From the NCBI RefSeq assembly GCF_040782645.1, contig NZ_CP160403.1:124001-188000 (forward strand): a stretch of 64,000 nt of DNA. Direction: 5' to 3'. This DNA is from Streptomyces sp. HUAS ZL42. GTDB lineage: Bacteria > Actinomycetota > Actinomycetes > Streptomycetales > Streptomycetaceae. Positions 44,440-53,534 of this stretch are shown here, piece after piece (positions within the stretch are counted from its first letter, which is position 1; the number at the start of each line of letters is the position of its first letter). Below the pieces are notes generated by a model. That model had not been told where the DNA came from and made no database searches. It worked only from the letters and a program-made list of their open reading frames with translations. Made by a program: the position numbers and the translations under genes.

Positions 44440-45027
44440 ATGTCCATCCCTGACCGCCGGGACCTGATCGCCGATGCCGCCATCAGCACCGTGGCCACCG
44501 CCGGGCTGCGCGGCCTGACCCATCGCGCGGTCGACGCCGCCGCGGGCCTGCCGGCCGGCAGCACGTCGTACTACTTCCGCACCCGCAGCGCTCTGATCAG
44601 CGCCTGTTACCACCGCCTGGCCGCACTCTCGGTCGCCGACGCCGATCGCTGGGAAGCAGACCACGGGCGCCCCCCGGACCTGGACTCCGCCGCATTCGCG
44701 CTGGCCGCACTGCTGCACCACTGGCTGACGGCGGCACGCGACCGCCAACTCGCCCGCTTCGAACTCAGCCTCGAGGCAACCCGACGACCGGAACTGCGCG
44801 CCGACCTGCAGAAGGCCGGCCTCGCCGCACGGTCCAGGGCCACCGCCCTGCTGGCAGCGCTCGGGGCTCCCCGTCCAGCGCCGGCAGCGGATCTGCTCGT
44901 CGCCTGGAGTGACGGCCTGCTCTACGACTGGCTCGCCGGCGCGCTGGCCACAACCCGCCCACTGCCCGATGCGACCGAGCTGACCGCAGTGGTCCGGCGG
45001 ATGCTCGAAGCCGCGCTTTCCACCTGA
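44440..45027 (+). CDS. TetR/AcrR-family transcriptional regulator
   Basis: 195 residues. DNA-binding helices at the N-terminus: DRRDLIADAAISTVATAGLR, GLTHRAVDAAAGLPAGSTSY, YFRTRSALISACY, the YYFxTR signature of TetR proteins. The ligand domain (~60-195) is helical and typical of the TetR_C group seen with flavin monooxygenases. The ATG sits right after operator 2 with hardly any leader. Its natural target, the divergent monooxygenase plus membrane gene, is damaged. Confidence 0.88.
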   Translation: MSIPDRRDLIADAAISTVATAGLRGLTHRAVDAAAGLPAGSTSYYFRTRSALISACYHRLAALSVADADRWEADHGRPPDLDSAAFALAALLHHWLTAARDRQLARFELSLEATRRPELRADLQKAGLAARSRATALLAALGAPRPAPAADLLVAWSDGLLYDWLAGALATTRPLPDATELTAVVRRMLEAALST

Positions 45028-45287
45028 CCGAAGCCACCGACCCCGCCGACGTGAAGACGTGCCCGGCCTGGCGATCGCTCTAAGGATCATGTTCACGTGG
45101 CTGTCAGCGATGTCCTGAGCGGTGGACTGCCCACTGGCCCGGTGACCCGTTAGGCGACGGCCCGACTCTGTGGGCCAACACACCCTGAGAGATCATGGAT
45201 AGTCACCACCGTGCCCAGCAGCACTGACAACACGCGACAGTTGAATACGCGACCCCACCAGCATCAGACCCCCATTTCGCTCACGCG

Positions 45288-45545
45288 GCGAGGGAGACGG
45301 TCAGCAGCAGGTCGAGCATCTTCTCCTCCATCCCGTGCTCGACCAGTCGCGTGCGGAACTCGGACAACACCCATGCGGCGATCCCGGGATCACCAGCTCC
45401 AGGCCGAGCGCGTGCTTCAGGTCCATGCCGTACCGCACCCGATGCGCTGCCGCCCTGGCGGTGAGGTTCTCGGCGAACAGCAAAACCGTCACCGCCGCCA
45501 GCCGACCCCGCGATCAGCCCGGCCAGGGCTTCGGGAACGGGCGGC
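45288..45545 (-). pseudogene. IS1182-family transposase N-terminal remnant
   Basis: Reverse strand: RLAAVTVLLFAENLTARAAA, HRVRYGMDLKHALGLELVIP, corresponding to the IS1182 block TVLQFAENLTDRQAADAVR, RIDWKYALGLEL. The following EFRxRLVEHGxEExxLDLLL part is out of frame. Upstream and downstream regions are gone. Confidence 0.65.
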
Positions 45546-45805
45546 TGGCCAACCGGGCAGGACTGCCGTAATCGACAGCACGCAGCGGCGAGCCCAAGCA
45601 GCGGGATTCCGCGGTACTGACGTGCTCTCGATGCCGTTGATCACCGACGTGCTGCGCCTGCCGTGCGCTCATCCGCCAACGCGCAATCACGTGTACAGCC
45701 GCATGGACGGCCGCTCCCTCACCGACTCCCGGGCCCTGAGCGCCTCCAGATCCGCGGCCTCGAGCAGATTCCGCCCGTCCGTGGCCCAGCCAGGTCCCCT
45801 CTTCG

Positions 45806-45885
45806 AGATCCGCGCACTCGTCGAGCAGGCCGTGGCCACCCTCAAGTCCTGGCGGCTCCTTCAGAATCTTCGGTGCTCGATACCG
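45806..45885 (+). pseudogene. IS5-type transposase tail fragment
   Basis: ALVEQAVATLKSWRLLQNLR CS-type sequence corresponds to the conserved VEQAxATLKSWRLLRKLRCS tail of an IS5-like transposase. Flanking frames are scrambled and nothing else is recognisable from 45546 to 46076. Confidence 0.5.
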
Positions 45886-46076
45886 GCTCAGACCGACGAT
45901 GGCAAAACCTCGCTGACAGTGGGTATCGCGGATCGTGTCCGCGCGGAGGGGGCACTGACTGGTGGCTCGTCCGATGCAGCCAGCCCCCTCACCCTTCGGT
46001 CGTCCGTTGAAGCCCCTTGAGGAGACCTCCGCCGGGAGTTGACACATCGTCGTGGCGGCGGTTTCTACCGACCCGG

Positions 46077-47666
46077 TCAACCCGGGACCGAGCAGTCCAG
46101 GATCCGCCCGTCCACCGTCCCCACGACCAGCCGCTGTTGCTCCGCCCGGTACGCGGCGGACACCGGCGTGACCGGGTGGCCGTACGCCCGCAGGGTGTGC
46201 CGGGCGCGCACCTCGCCCGTCGCCGTGTCCAGGATCTCCACCTCACCGGTGAGATACACGACGTACACCCTCCGCTCGTCGCCGTCGAGATCGGCGAGCG
46301 GCTTGTCGGTGCCATAGACCCAGCGTGCCTCTCCGTCCGGCAGCCGGCGGCTCACGACGTACGTGCCCTCGCGGGCTTCCCCATAGGTGGCGCCCTGTTC
46401 GTACGACCGGCCCGCGTGGACGAGAGTGTGTGTCAGCTCGACGGCGGGGCCGTACCAGGGCTGGAGTGCGGACGCCGGGTCCCAGCGCAAGGGGAAGAGG
46501 GCGCGCAGAGTCGCGGGGCCGTGGGCGCCTGGAGGATCGATCGCGTGGATCCACGGCGCGTCGTCGTCCGGGCCGGGGCCGTCCACATACAGCAGACGGG
46601 CGCTGTGTCTGACGCGCAGCGCCGGGGAGTTGGAGCGACTGGGGACGAGGCCGAGGCGCGCCGCCTCCTGATGCGTGGGGGCGAGCAGTAGCGCGGCGTG
46701 TGCGTCGCGCCCTTGCGGGCGCAAGGCGAGCCAGCCTTCGTCCGCGGCGCACAGTGCGGGGACCGACGGCACGTCCACGCAGTCCACCGCACCGCCGTCC
46801 GCCGTCGATATCCGCCGAACAGTGGTCGCGCGGTCAACCGGGCGACCCGTCACCTCGTCGCGCCGGTAGCCCTGGTACGTCACCCACGCCGACTCGTCGT
46901 CAGGGGCCGCCTCGACCCGGACGCTCCCCTCCCCGTCTGCAGGAAGAGCCCACCTCAGCGCGCCTGACGGATCCCAGCATTCGAGGTCCGTGTGCCGGCC
47001 GGTGGCGAGCACCCGGCCGTCGGCCAGCACCGCCAGGTCCCGCACCTCCGCCCGCCGCCGCCACCGGCCCTCCGTCAGCCGCGCGAGGGTGTCCTCCACA
47101 CGCGGGTCGTAAAGGAGCCCGCTCTCGACCATCGGATGGCGTGTGTCGTCGGGGTCGACCAGACCGGCCGGAGCAGTCAGCCAGTCGTCCACCGCGACGG
47201 CCAGCTCGAAGCCCTTGCGGAAGCCGCCGTCCTTGTCCTCGGGGGAGAGCAGCATCGCGAGCCTGCCGTCCTCCAGCCAGCGCAGGTGGCGCACTTGGCG
47301 GCTCTTGCTCAGCAGGTTCGTCACGCGCCCGGTCTCCAGGTGCAGCAGGAGCAGCTGTCCCTGAAAGTCCCACGAGCCGTCGTAGCGGCCGGTGCCGACG
47401 GCGACGAGCGGCAGCTCGGGGTGAGGCTCGATGGCACATACGGAGTAGCGGGAGGCGATGACGTGGCGCGGACGGAGCGTGCCGGCCTCGTACACGCCGA
47501 TCCGGTGGCCGAGCCAGTGGCCCGTACCGCGCCACATGACGTGCCCGAGGTCACCAGCCGCGATGACGCAGCCGTGACGCGCCTCTGTCACCACCCACAC
47601 GGGCCGGCCGATCTCGGCGAACGGCTGGTCCCCGAGTATCCGGCGGACGGTCAGCTCATCCGGCAC
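46077..47666 (-). CDS. Hypothetical WD40/PQQ-like beta-propeller protein
   Basis: 529 residues without signal peptide, so cytoplasmic. Repeating strands with a propeller periodicity: SRYSVCAIEPHPELPLVAVG, RQVRHLRWLEDGRLAMLL, AEVRDLAVLADGRVLATGRH, YVVYLTGEVEILDTATGEVR, PVSAAYRAEQQRLVVGTVDG. No enzymatic motif. Long, intact and with normal codon use in the middle of IS debris, so probably functional. A binding scaffold is likely. No operon partner. Confidence 0.7.
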   Translation of the reverse strand: MPDELTVRRILGDQPFAEIGRPVWVVTEARHGCVIAAGDLGHVMWRGTGHWLGHRIGVYEAGTLRPRHVIASRYSVCAIEPHPELPLVAVGTGRYDGSWDFQGQLLLLHLETGRVTNLLSKSRQVRHLRWLEDGRLAMLLSPEDKDGGFRKGFELAVAVDDWLTAPAGLVDPDDTRHPMVESGLLYDPRVEDTLARLTEGRWRRRAEVRDLAVLADGRVLATGRHTDLECWDPSGALRWALPADGEGSVRVEAAPDDESAWVTYQGYRRDEVTGRPVDRATTVRRISTADGGAVDCVDVPSVPALCAADEGWLALRPQGRDAHAALLLAPTHQEAARLGLVPSRSNSPALRVRHSARLLYVDGPGPDDDAPWIHAIDPPGAHGPATLRALFPLRWDPASALQPWYGPAVELTHTLVHAGRSYEQGATYGEAREGTYVVSRRLPDGEARWVYGTDKPLADLDGDERRVYVVYLTGEVEILDTATGEVRARHTLRAYGHPVTPVSAAYRAEQQRLVVGTVDGRILDCSVPG

Positions 47667-47914
47667 GACAATCTCCCCCCAGGTGGCGCACAGTCTGCCA
47701 GGCCCGGCGCTTTCCTGCGGTCTTGCGAGGGAATCGACTCATCCATGTACGTGATCGGGAACGGATCCACGAGGCACGCGTACCGAGGCGAGCCAGGTCG
47801 CAGACGCACGTTGTCGTCGACAGCCGATCACGGCCGCGTGCGGCTGACCACGGGATGGCCATGGCTGTCACTGCTGCCGCCGACACGAACCGCTCGACTT
47901 GGACGGCAGCGATC

Positions 47915-48125
47915 ATTTGACGGCGAATCCGTGGCTGACCTGGGAAAATGGCTGGGATGCGGCCTCGTTGAGAGCAGCAGCTCTCACCGTGAATCCCCGC
48001 TTGATCCGCTGACGCGCGGCACGCAGTTCCGCGTTCTCCTTCGTGCTCGTTACGGGTCTCACACCGTCGTCGATGTCCGCGCGACGCATCCACTTCGACA
48101 GCGTCACAGGCTTGGGCGCAGCGAC
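47915..48125 (-). pseudogene. IS3-family OrfA remnant
   Basis: LSKWMRRADIDDGVRPVTST then KENAELRAARQRIKRG matches IS3 OrfA (LRKWVRQAEVDAGxRPGxTT, ENAELRRLRxENxxL). The DNA-binding start and the end are missing. The adjoining 47667-47914 and 48126-48284 hold nothing recognised. Confidence 0.5.
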
Positions 48126-48284
48126 AACTTTCCCACTCGCCCCACAGGGCAAGCCAGTTCAGATGTCACCCGGTCGTGCGGCAGACCCATCAGGTTGGAA
48201 GAGGCTCACTGACAACGACCCCACGACGGCTCGACGACATCCGCCTCCCCATCGTCCCACCCCCTGGCCCGGGATCACCGCCCC

Positions 48285-48485
48285 CACAGCTCACGGCACA
48301 ACACGTTACGCGCGCCCAGGGCAGGATTCCCCCACGTCAGAGCCCCGGAAACTCTCCTGCCACCCACCACGGCCAACAAAGTCACCCGCATCACCTCAAC
48401 CGATTCCACCAACACGTCCTCGACCGAGGAAAACAGCAGCTCGTTCAACTTCGGCAGCACTTCGTTCACGGCGAAGGACTGTCGA
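48285..48485 (-). pseudogene. Possible ISL3-family transposase N-terminal remnant
   Basis: Reverse frame VNEVLPKLNELLFSSVEDVL with VESVEV resembles the first ~25 residues of ISL3 transposases (LFPGLEGVVVESVEVV). The zinc-ribbon that should follow is not seen. Tentative. Confidence 0.35.
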
Positions 48486-48632
48486 CCACACCACCATCCA
48501 GCCAGGCGTTTTTCGGGCGAACTTGGTGGTTGTAGGCGGTCAGTGCGCGCACGGCCAGCTGGCCACGCATGAACCTGGTCCACTCATCAGCCCCCTTGGA
48601 ATCGATCACCATCTAGGGAACCGGGAGGCGCT

Positions 48633-48830
48633 CTACCGGCGGACCGCCGAGATCAGTCCGCCGGGCCGCTCCTCGCGCCGCGGCGGAGTGCTGATCGGGC
48701 GGCCGTGGGCGGCAGCGAGCTCGCGCAGGGTGTGGCTGTCGGCCTCCCAGCCGTGCCCGGCCAGCCAGCCCACCGGGTCGTCGGGCATCTCCGAGACCCA
48801 CATGGATGGTCCGGAGGCTCCCTCCTCAGG
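48633..48830 (-). pseudogene. SAM-dependent methyltransferase (TIGR00027-like) C-terminal remnant
   Basis: WVSEMPDDPVGWLAGHGWEA, HTLRELAAAHGRPISTPPRR, EERPGGLISAVRR is the C-terminal end of the TIGR00027-type methyltransferases common in actinomycetes. Everything 5' is replaced by unrelated sequence. Ends 49 bp before the AI-2E gene's leader side. Confidence 0.55.
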
Positions 48831-48909
48831 CTGAGCGGACCGACACACAGGCGAGGGTGATCGGTCCGGCCGGCCCAGGCCATCCAGGTGGGGTTGTTCC
48901 TGGGCGGGT

Positions 48910-50028
48910 TCACGTTCCCGGGACGGCGGCACCGGTCTGCGACGTGTCGGGCTCCGGCTCCTGCGGCGGGTCGGTGAGCTGCTCGCGCAGGTAGTTCCAG
49001 ATCACCGCGATCAGTGCGGTGACCGGCACGGCGAGAAGACTGCCCACGATGCCGGCCAGACTGCCGCCCAACGTCACCGCCAGCAGAATCACCGCCCCGT
49101 GCAGGCCGAGCCCACGGCTCTGGATCATGGGCTGGAACACGTTGCCCTCAAGTTGCTGCACCACGACGATGATCGCCAGAACGATCAGGGCATCCGTGGG
49201 ACCGTTCGACACCAAGGCGATGAGACACGCGACGAAACCGGCGAACACCGCGCCCACGATCGGCACGAACGCAGAGACGAAGGTCAGCACCGTCAGCGGG
49301 AGCACCAGCGGTACGTCCAGGATCCACAGGCCAAGGCCGATGAAGACAGCATCGATCATGCCGACGAGCGCCTGGGACCGCATGAACGCACCCAAGGTGT
49401 CCCAGGCGCGCTCGGCCAGGACCGGAACGTCGACGGCGAGCCGCCCGGGCAACTGTCGGGCGAGCCACGGCAGGAATCGCGGGCCGTCCTTGAGGAAGAA
49501 GAACATCAAGAAGAGCGCCAGGACGGCCGTGACCAAGCCGCTGACCGTAGTGGCCACTCCCGTTGCGACCGTGGTGACCAAGCTGCCGACACTGCCTTGG
49601 ACGCGGGCGACCGCGGTGTCGAGGGCAGCCGTGATCTGGTCGTCGCCGATGTTCAACGGTGGCCCGGCGGCCCACTCGCGCACCTTCTTGATGCCCTCGA
49701 CCACACCGTCGCTCAACTCGCCTGACTGGGACGCCACCGGAACGGCGATCAGCGCCACGATACCGAGGACGGCCAGGAGGAACAGCATGGTCACCAGCGA
49801 CGCGGCCAGCGCCGAGGGCCACCCACGCCGGCGCAGCGCACGGGTCAGCGGCCAGGTCAGTGTAGTGAGGAACAGGGCAATGATCACCGGCCACACGACC
49901 GACCACATCCGGGCCAGACCCCACAGAGCCACCGCGACCGTCACGAACACCAACAGCAACTCGACCGATACGCGCGCGGACGAGGCAAGCGCGGTGCGGG
50001 TTCTCCCGGAACTCAACATGTCAGGCAT
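48910..50028 (-). CDS. AI-2E family transporter (TqsA/PerM-like permease)
   Basis: 372 residues with eight TM helices in the family's arrangement: ARVSVELLLVFVTVAVALWG, MWSVVWPVIIALFLTTLTWP, a soluble insertion (VVEGIKKVREWAAGPPLNIG), then FLMFFFLKDGPRFLPWLARQ, VGMIDAVFIGLGLWILDVPL, PIVGAVFAGFVACLIALVSN, VVVQQLEGNVFQPMIQSRGL. The QLEGNVxQPxIxxRxL block is diagnostic. Members export signals or act as ion antiporters. Substrate unknown; monocistronic. Confidence 0.88.
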   Translation of the reverse strand: MPDMLSSGRTRTALASSARVSVELLLVFVTVAVALWGLARMWSVVWPVIIALFLTTLTWPLTRALRRRGWPSALAASLVTMLFLLAVLGIVALIAVPVASQSGELSDGVVEGIKKVREWAAGPPLNIGDDQITAALDTAVARVQGSVGSLVTTVATGVATTVSGLVTAVLALFLMFFFLKDGPRFLPWLARQLPGRLAVDVPVLAERAWDTLGAFMRSQALVGMIDAVFIGLGLWILDVPLVLPLTVLTFVSAFVPIVGAVFAGFVACLIALVSNGPTDALIVLAIIVVVQQLEGNVFQPMIQSRGLGLHGAVILLAVTLGGSLAGIVGSLLAVPVTALIAVIWNYLREQLTDPPQEPEPDTSQTGAAVPGT

Positions 50029-50141
50029 GCGGTCACACTATTGGCACGCCCATCACGCCTCGCCATCGCCACCGGTCAGAAACGTCTTGGCAGTCCTCGC
50101 GGCTCGGCGGCCGCGTTGGCACTCCTGCCCGGGCGCAGTGG

Positions 50142-50816
50142 TCAGTAGGTGAGTGCGTCCTCGGCGGTACCGAAGAAGCTGGTGACCTGGCCGTCGTTGA
50201 CCGTGACGGGGCCATTTTTGATCGGCACGGTCGTGGGGCTCTCGGAAGGGGTGAGCGCAACCTCCACCTTGTCGGCGCTCTTGCCGCCCGCGGTGTCGGC
50301 GCGCGAGAACATGATCCCGGCATAGGCGCTCTCGCCGGCCTTCAGGATCCAGTCCTTGCCGTCGGGTCCCATGTGCTCGGCGGCGCCGTCGAGCCCCGGG
50401 ATCGTGATCACCAGCTCGTTTGCCGGCAGCAGACAGGGGCCACTGCCCTTGTTTGTCGCAGTCAGCAAGGCGTGGTTGACGGGCTTGGACGCGACGGTGA
50501 CGTTGTAGCTCAAGTCGGTCGTCTCGCACATGCCCACGCCTCCGTCCTGGCCGTCGTCCGACCCGGGCTCCGACGACGGCGGGGTGCTGCCACCGCTGCC
50601 GGAGGAGCCCCCGCCGGCGCTGTCACCATCACCCGGGCTGGCCGTCGAGGGCGCGTCGGAGCCCTTGTCCGTACCCGCATCGGACGGGTTCGCCACCGCG
50701 CCGGGAGCGGCCGCGTCCTTCTCGGCGTCGCCGTTGCACGCGGTCAGTGCCATGATGCCGAGCGAGAGAGCGGCCAGTACGGCGGTGGTACGGCGTGAAC
50801 GAGCTGCGTAAGTCAT
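50142..50816 (-). CDS. DUF4232 lipoprotein
   Basis: 224 residues. Lipoprotein signal ending LTAC (residue ~27), then a 65-residue low-complexity Gly/Ser/Pro/Asp linker that probably spans the peptidoglycan, then the DUF4232 beta-sandwich: [40 protein letters not shown] and [14 protein letters not shown]. The two cysteines (CETT, GPCLL) likely form a disulphide. DUF4232 proteins are abundant on streptomycete surfaces; function unknown. Confidence 0.88.
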   Translation of the reverse strand: MTYAARSRRTTAVLAALSLGIMALTACNGDAEKDAAAPGAVANPSDAGTDKGSDAPSTASPGDGDSAGGGSSGSGGSTPPSSEPGSDDGQDGGVGMCETTDLSYNVTVASKPVNHALLTATNKGSGPCLLPANELVITIPGLDGAAEHMGPDGKDWILKAGESAYAGIMFSRADTAGGKSADKVEVALTPSESPTTVPIKNGPVTVNDGQVTSFFGTAEDALTY

Positions 50817-50984
50817 CAGAAGCCCCCGGGTGTCGGAATGTCCCGGTGATCATGCCTCATGAGAGCCATGCTTCCGCCCGCTCATACGGAGCGAGAGCCG
50901 TTTCCGAACACGTTTGTGACACTGCGACAGCGACCATGGCGCAACAACACGGGGTAAGGAGCGGTGCCCCTGGCCGCGGCCAAT

Positions 50985-51230
50985 ACGTCACGGGTGCGGT
51001 GGACGGCGGCTACACCTCTCTGGTCCACCTGGAACGAGCCGAGCGCGAACACCAGGTCACCGTCAGCGGGCCGCTGCCGGGTAATCCCACCCACCAGCAC
51101 CGCAGGAACGAAGGCTTCGACCGGGACGACTTCCGCATCGATTTTGACCGCCGGCAGGTCACCTGCCCACGGGGCCAGGTCAGCAAGGGCCAGCGCGGTC
51201 CCACAGGAGAAGCGCATCGGACAAGCGCCG
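50985..51230 (+). pseudogene. IS1182-family transposase internal fragment
   Basis: [64 protein letters not shown]-type sequence is the middle of an IS1182 transposase just before its zinc-ribbon-like Cys motif. The IS1182 N-terminal piece at 45.3-45.5 kb is on the other strand, so they are either two copies or one inverted. The 51231-51468 interval shows nothing else. Confidence 0.65.
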
Positions 51231-51468
51231 AATCCCTGTCACGGCAAGAACAACAGCCTTGGCCGGCCCCCGGTACCGCGGGACCCCGTCGAAGTCGTGG
51301 ACCTTTGGTGTCCGCTCAGCCGCCCCCACTTCGCGAAGTTCGGCTCCGTCGGCCACGTCACCGCCGACTTCCGTCCGGTGAGCCGGGGGTAGCCCAAGTC
51401 CGCCGCGGTCCCCGGCGCGAGTGAGGCCGGGCGGACTCCACATCCCGCCGTGTGTCCTCATGTCGGCG

Positions 51469-52428
51469 CTACCAGCGGCGCAGCTCCTTGACCAGCTTCT
51501 CGTACCATTCCCGACGGTGCCCGTCGGCGTCGGACGGTTTGCTGCCGAGTGCGACGACCTGGTCGGTGACGTCGTAGGTGAGGCGGTACAGCAGAACCTG
51601 GGTGGCGGTATCGAGCCACGTCTGGGTCCCGATGGCCGGCGGGGCGGATCCCAGAACCGTGACGAACCAGGTGGGCAGCAGGGCACGGTCGCTGACGGCG
51701 TCGGCCAGCCGGCTGCGCAGCGCCCAGGTGAGCCGTTTCTCAGCCCTCGTCCCCTCAGCCATCACCGCCTCGTTGTCCGTGCGGGTCTTCTCATCGGCCG
51801 CCAGGGCGTCTTGCGCTTCTTCGGCGGGCTTGGTCTGCCGCTCGAGACTCTGGCGCAGTTGCTCCTCGCGCGCGAGAGCCTCGCGAAGCTCCTGGGCGGC
51901 CTGGGCGTGGGCGCGGGAGCCGTATCGGGTGGCGATCAGCGTGCCCACCGTGTCGATGACGGTGGCGCGGTGCGTCCGGTGCTGCTGGGTGGTTGCCCGG
52001 TGATGTCGGATCCGTTGCTGGAATGTGGTGCGCTCATGGTTGCTGAGCAGCAGGCGGCGGGCCTGCCAGCCGCGCTGCATGCTGCGGGCGAGGCTGCGCA
52101 GGTCCTCGGTGACGGTGTCAAGATCCGCGCTCTGGGCTTTGCCGGACGCTTTGAGCAGGCCTTCCAGGAGCCGTACTTGCTGTACCAGGCGCTTCACCGT
52201 CTGGTCGGTGTCGTCGACGCGGTCGCGCAGTTCTTGATCGAGTTCTTCGATCTTGTCGTCGCAGCCGCTGATGCTGTCGCGGAGGCTGCCCAGTTCGTGG
52301 TCCAGGTCCTCGGTGTAGCCGAACTTGTCGCTCAGGCGCTGCTGGTCGCTCTCCAGGTCGTCCAGCCGACTGTCCAGGTCCCGGATCTTGCGGTCGGCAT
52401 CCCGCATCCGGCGGTCGACGTCCTCCAT
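51469..52428 (-). CDS. Long coiled-coil hypothetical protein
   Basis: 319 residues from ATG 52428, overlapping the upstream stop as TGATG, so translationally coupled. Residues 1-110 and 180-225 are heptad-rich (MRDADRKIRDLDSRLDDLES, KIEELDQELRDRVDDTDQTV, LREALAREEQLRQSLERQTK). A globular C-terminal ~100 residues includes TWFVTVLGSAPPAIGTQTWL and a Trp/Arg-rich end. It probably oligomerises and works with the adjacent membrane protein, for instance as a cytoplasmic filament or tether. No known family. Confidence 0.7.
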   Translation of the reverse strand: MEDVDRRMRDADRKIRDLDSRLDDLESDQQRLSDKFGYTEDLDHELGSLRDSISGCDDKIEELDQELRDRVDDTDQTVKRLVQQVRLLEGLLKASGKAQSADLDTVTEDLRSLARSMQRGWQARRLLLSNHERTTFQQRIRHHRATTQQHRTHRATVIDTVGTLIATRYGSRAHAQAAQELREALAREEQLRQSLERQTKPAEEAQDALAADEKTRTDNEAVMAEGTRAEKRLTWALRSRLADAVSDRALLPTWFVTVLGSAPPAIGTQTWLDTATQVLLYRLTYDVTDQVVALGSKPSDADGHRREWYEKLVKELRRW

Positions 52429-52961
52429 CAATTCGCCTCCTGCTGGGCGTTGCCCTCCGAGAGCGCGCCGATGGCGATCCAGCCGACCACGATCGCGATG
52501 ATCCACCAGGCGGACAGCACTCCCAGGCTCACCAGCGCCACCAGCAGGCACAGCACATGCAGAGCGATCGCGACCGCGCGCTGCTGCTTGTGCCGGACTG
52601 TGGTCACGGTGAGCGTCCAGCCGAGCAATGTGGCCAGCAGGTGCGGTATGAGCAGCACCATCCACCAAGCTGTGTGCCCAAGGACGAACACCGCGGCTAT
52701 GAGCGCTGTGGCCACGGCGCTCTCACCGCGCCAGGACCACTTCACGATCTGCTCACTGCGTTGCCGGTGCGGCTCCGCCAGGCGGTCCGGCATCGCCCGC
52801 TCGAACTCCAGGAGCTGGACGGCACCAGCCACCAGTTGCTCGTACTGGTCCCCGAACGAGGCGTCATCCGGGCCTAGCTGCTTCAGGCGTGCGCGCCGGT
52901 CACCCAGATCTTTGGTCATCGCCCGGTGCTGTTCGTGCAGTTGACGCTCGGAAATGGCCAC
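52428..52961 (-). CDS. Four-TM hypothetical protein with coiled N-terminus
   Basis: 177 residues. The N-terminal 75 are soluble and charged (LHEQHRAMTKDLGDRRARLK). Then there are four TM segments in two hairpins (SAVATALIAAVFVLGHTAWW, VLLIPHLLATLLGWTLTVTT, AVAIALHVLCLLVALVSLGV, AWWIIAIVVGWIAIGALSEG). Coupled to the coiled-coil gene downstream. The pair likely forms a complex at the membrane (inference). Confidence 0.7.
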   Translation of the reverse strand: MAISERQLHEQHRAMTKDLGDRRARLKQLGPDDASFGDQYEQLVAGAVQLLEFERAMPDRLAEPHRQRSEQIVKWSWRGESAVATALIAAVFVLGHTAWWMVLLIPHLLATLLGWTLTVTTVRHKQQRAVAIALHVLCLLVALVSLGVLSAWWIIAIVVGWIAIGALSEGNAQQEAN

Positions 52962-53213
52962 CCCTGTCCCCCTCAGTCCGGTTGGTGGCTACCCACACAC
53001 ATCCGTCCCTCAGACATGCCGCCTTGTGGCTGACCGAAAATGACCTCCCCTCAGCGGACGTGGGTGAACCGGCCACGGTGGCGGGCGAGCCTTCGCGGTG
53101 CACGAGCGGTGACTACTGGAAGCCGGTGACAGGAAGCACTGGAGGTGCTCGACGTCGGCCCCCGGCTGGCCCGGGCGCAGCGGCACAAGGGGGTGTGCCA
53201 CCGGGCGGCGGGC

Positions 53214-53350
53214 GTCAGTCGTGCAGCCCGCCCGAGTTCGTCCAGCTGCCCGATCTGCTCCCTGGCCGCCTCGACCTGCGTGGCGATCTCCCGCTCCCGC
53301 TCCTCCAGGCGTGCCGGCATCGCCCCCAAGGTCAGCCCCCCGCCGGTCAT
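53214..53350 (-). pseudogene. N-terminal remnant of a streptomycete coiled-coil/HTH hypothetical protein
   Basis: LTLGAMPARLEEREREIATQ, VEAAREQIGQLDELGRA looks like the conserved beginning of a ~150-residue protein in which a coiled coil is followed by a winged helix; the frame dissolves after ~45 codons. Sequences 52962-53213 and 53351-53534 hold no supported gene. Confidence 0.35.
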
Positions 53351-53534
53351 GCGCCGCGCAAGGCCGGGACGGAGGTGCCGGTCAGCCGACGGGCTGTCAC
53401 CCAGACCCGATGGCCGCCTTCTCCTCCTGGGTGAACGGCGTGTCCCGGGTGTAGGTGGCGCCGAGGTTCGGCGGACGCGGTCAGGGCGTGGTGCCGCTCG
53501 TCAGCCCATGGCTCGGCAAGGGGCGCGACAACGC

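Noticed and set aside
48285..48583. Reverse frame as a real 102-residue gene
   Set aside because: Only a short N-terminal stretch looks protein-like and resembles a transposase start; no ribosome site or conserved end.
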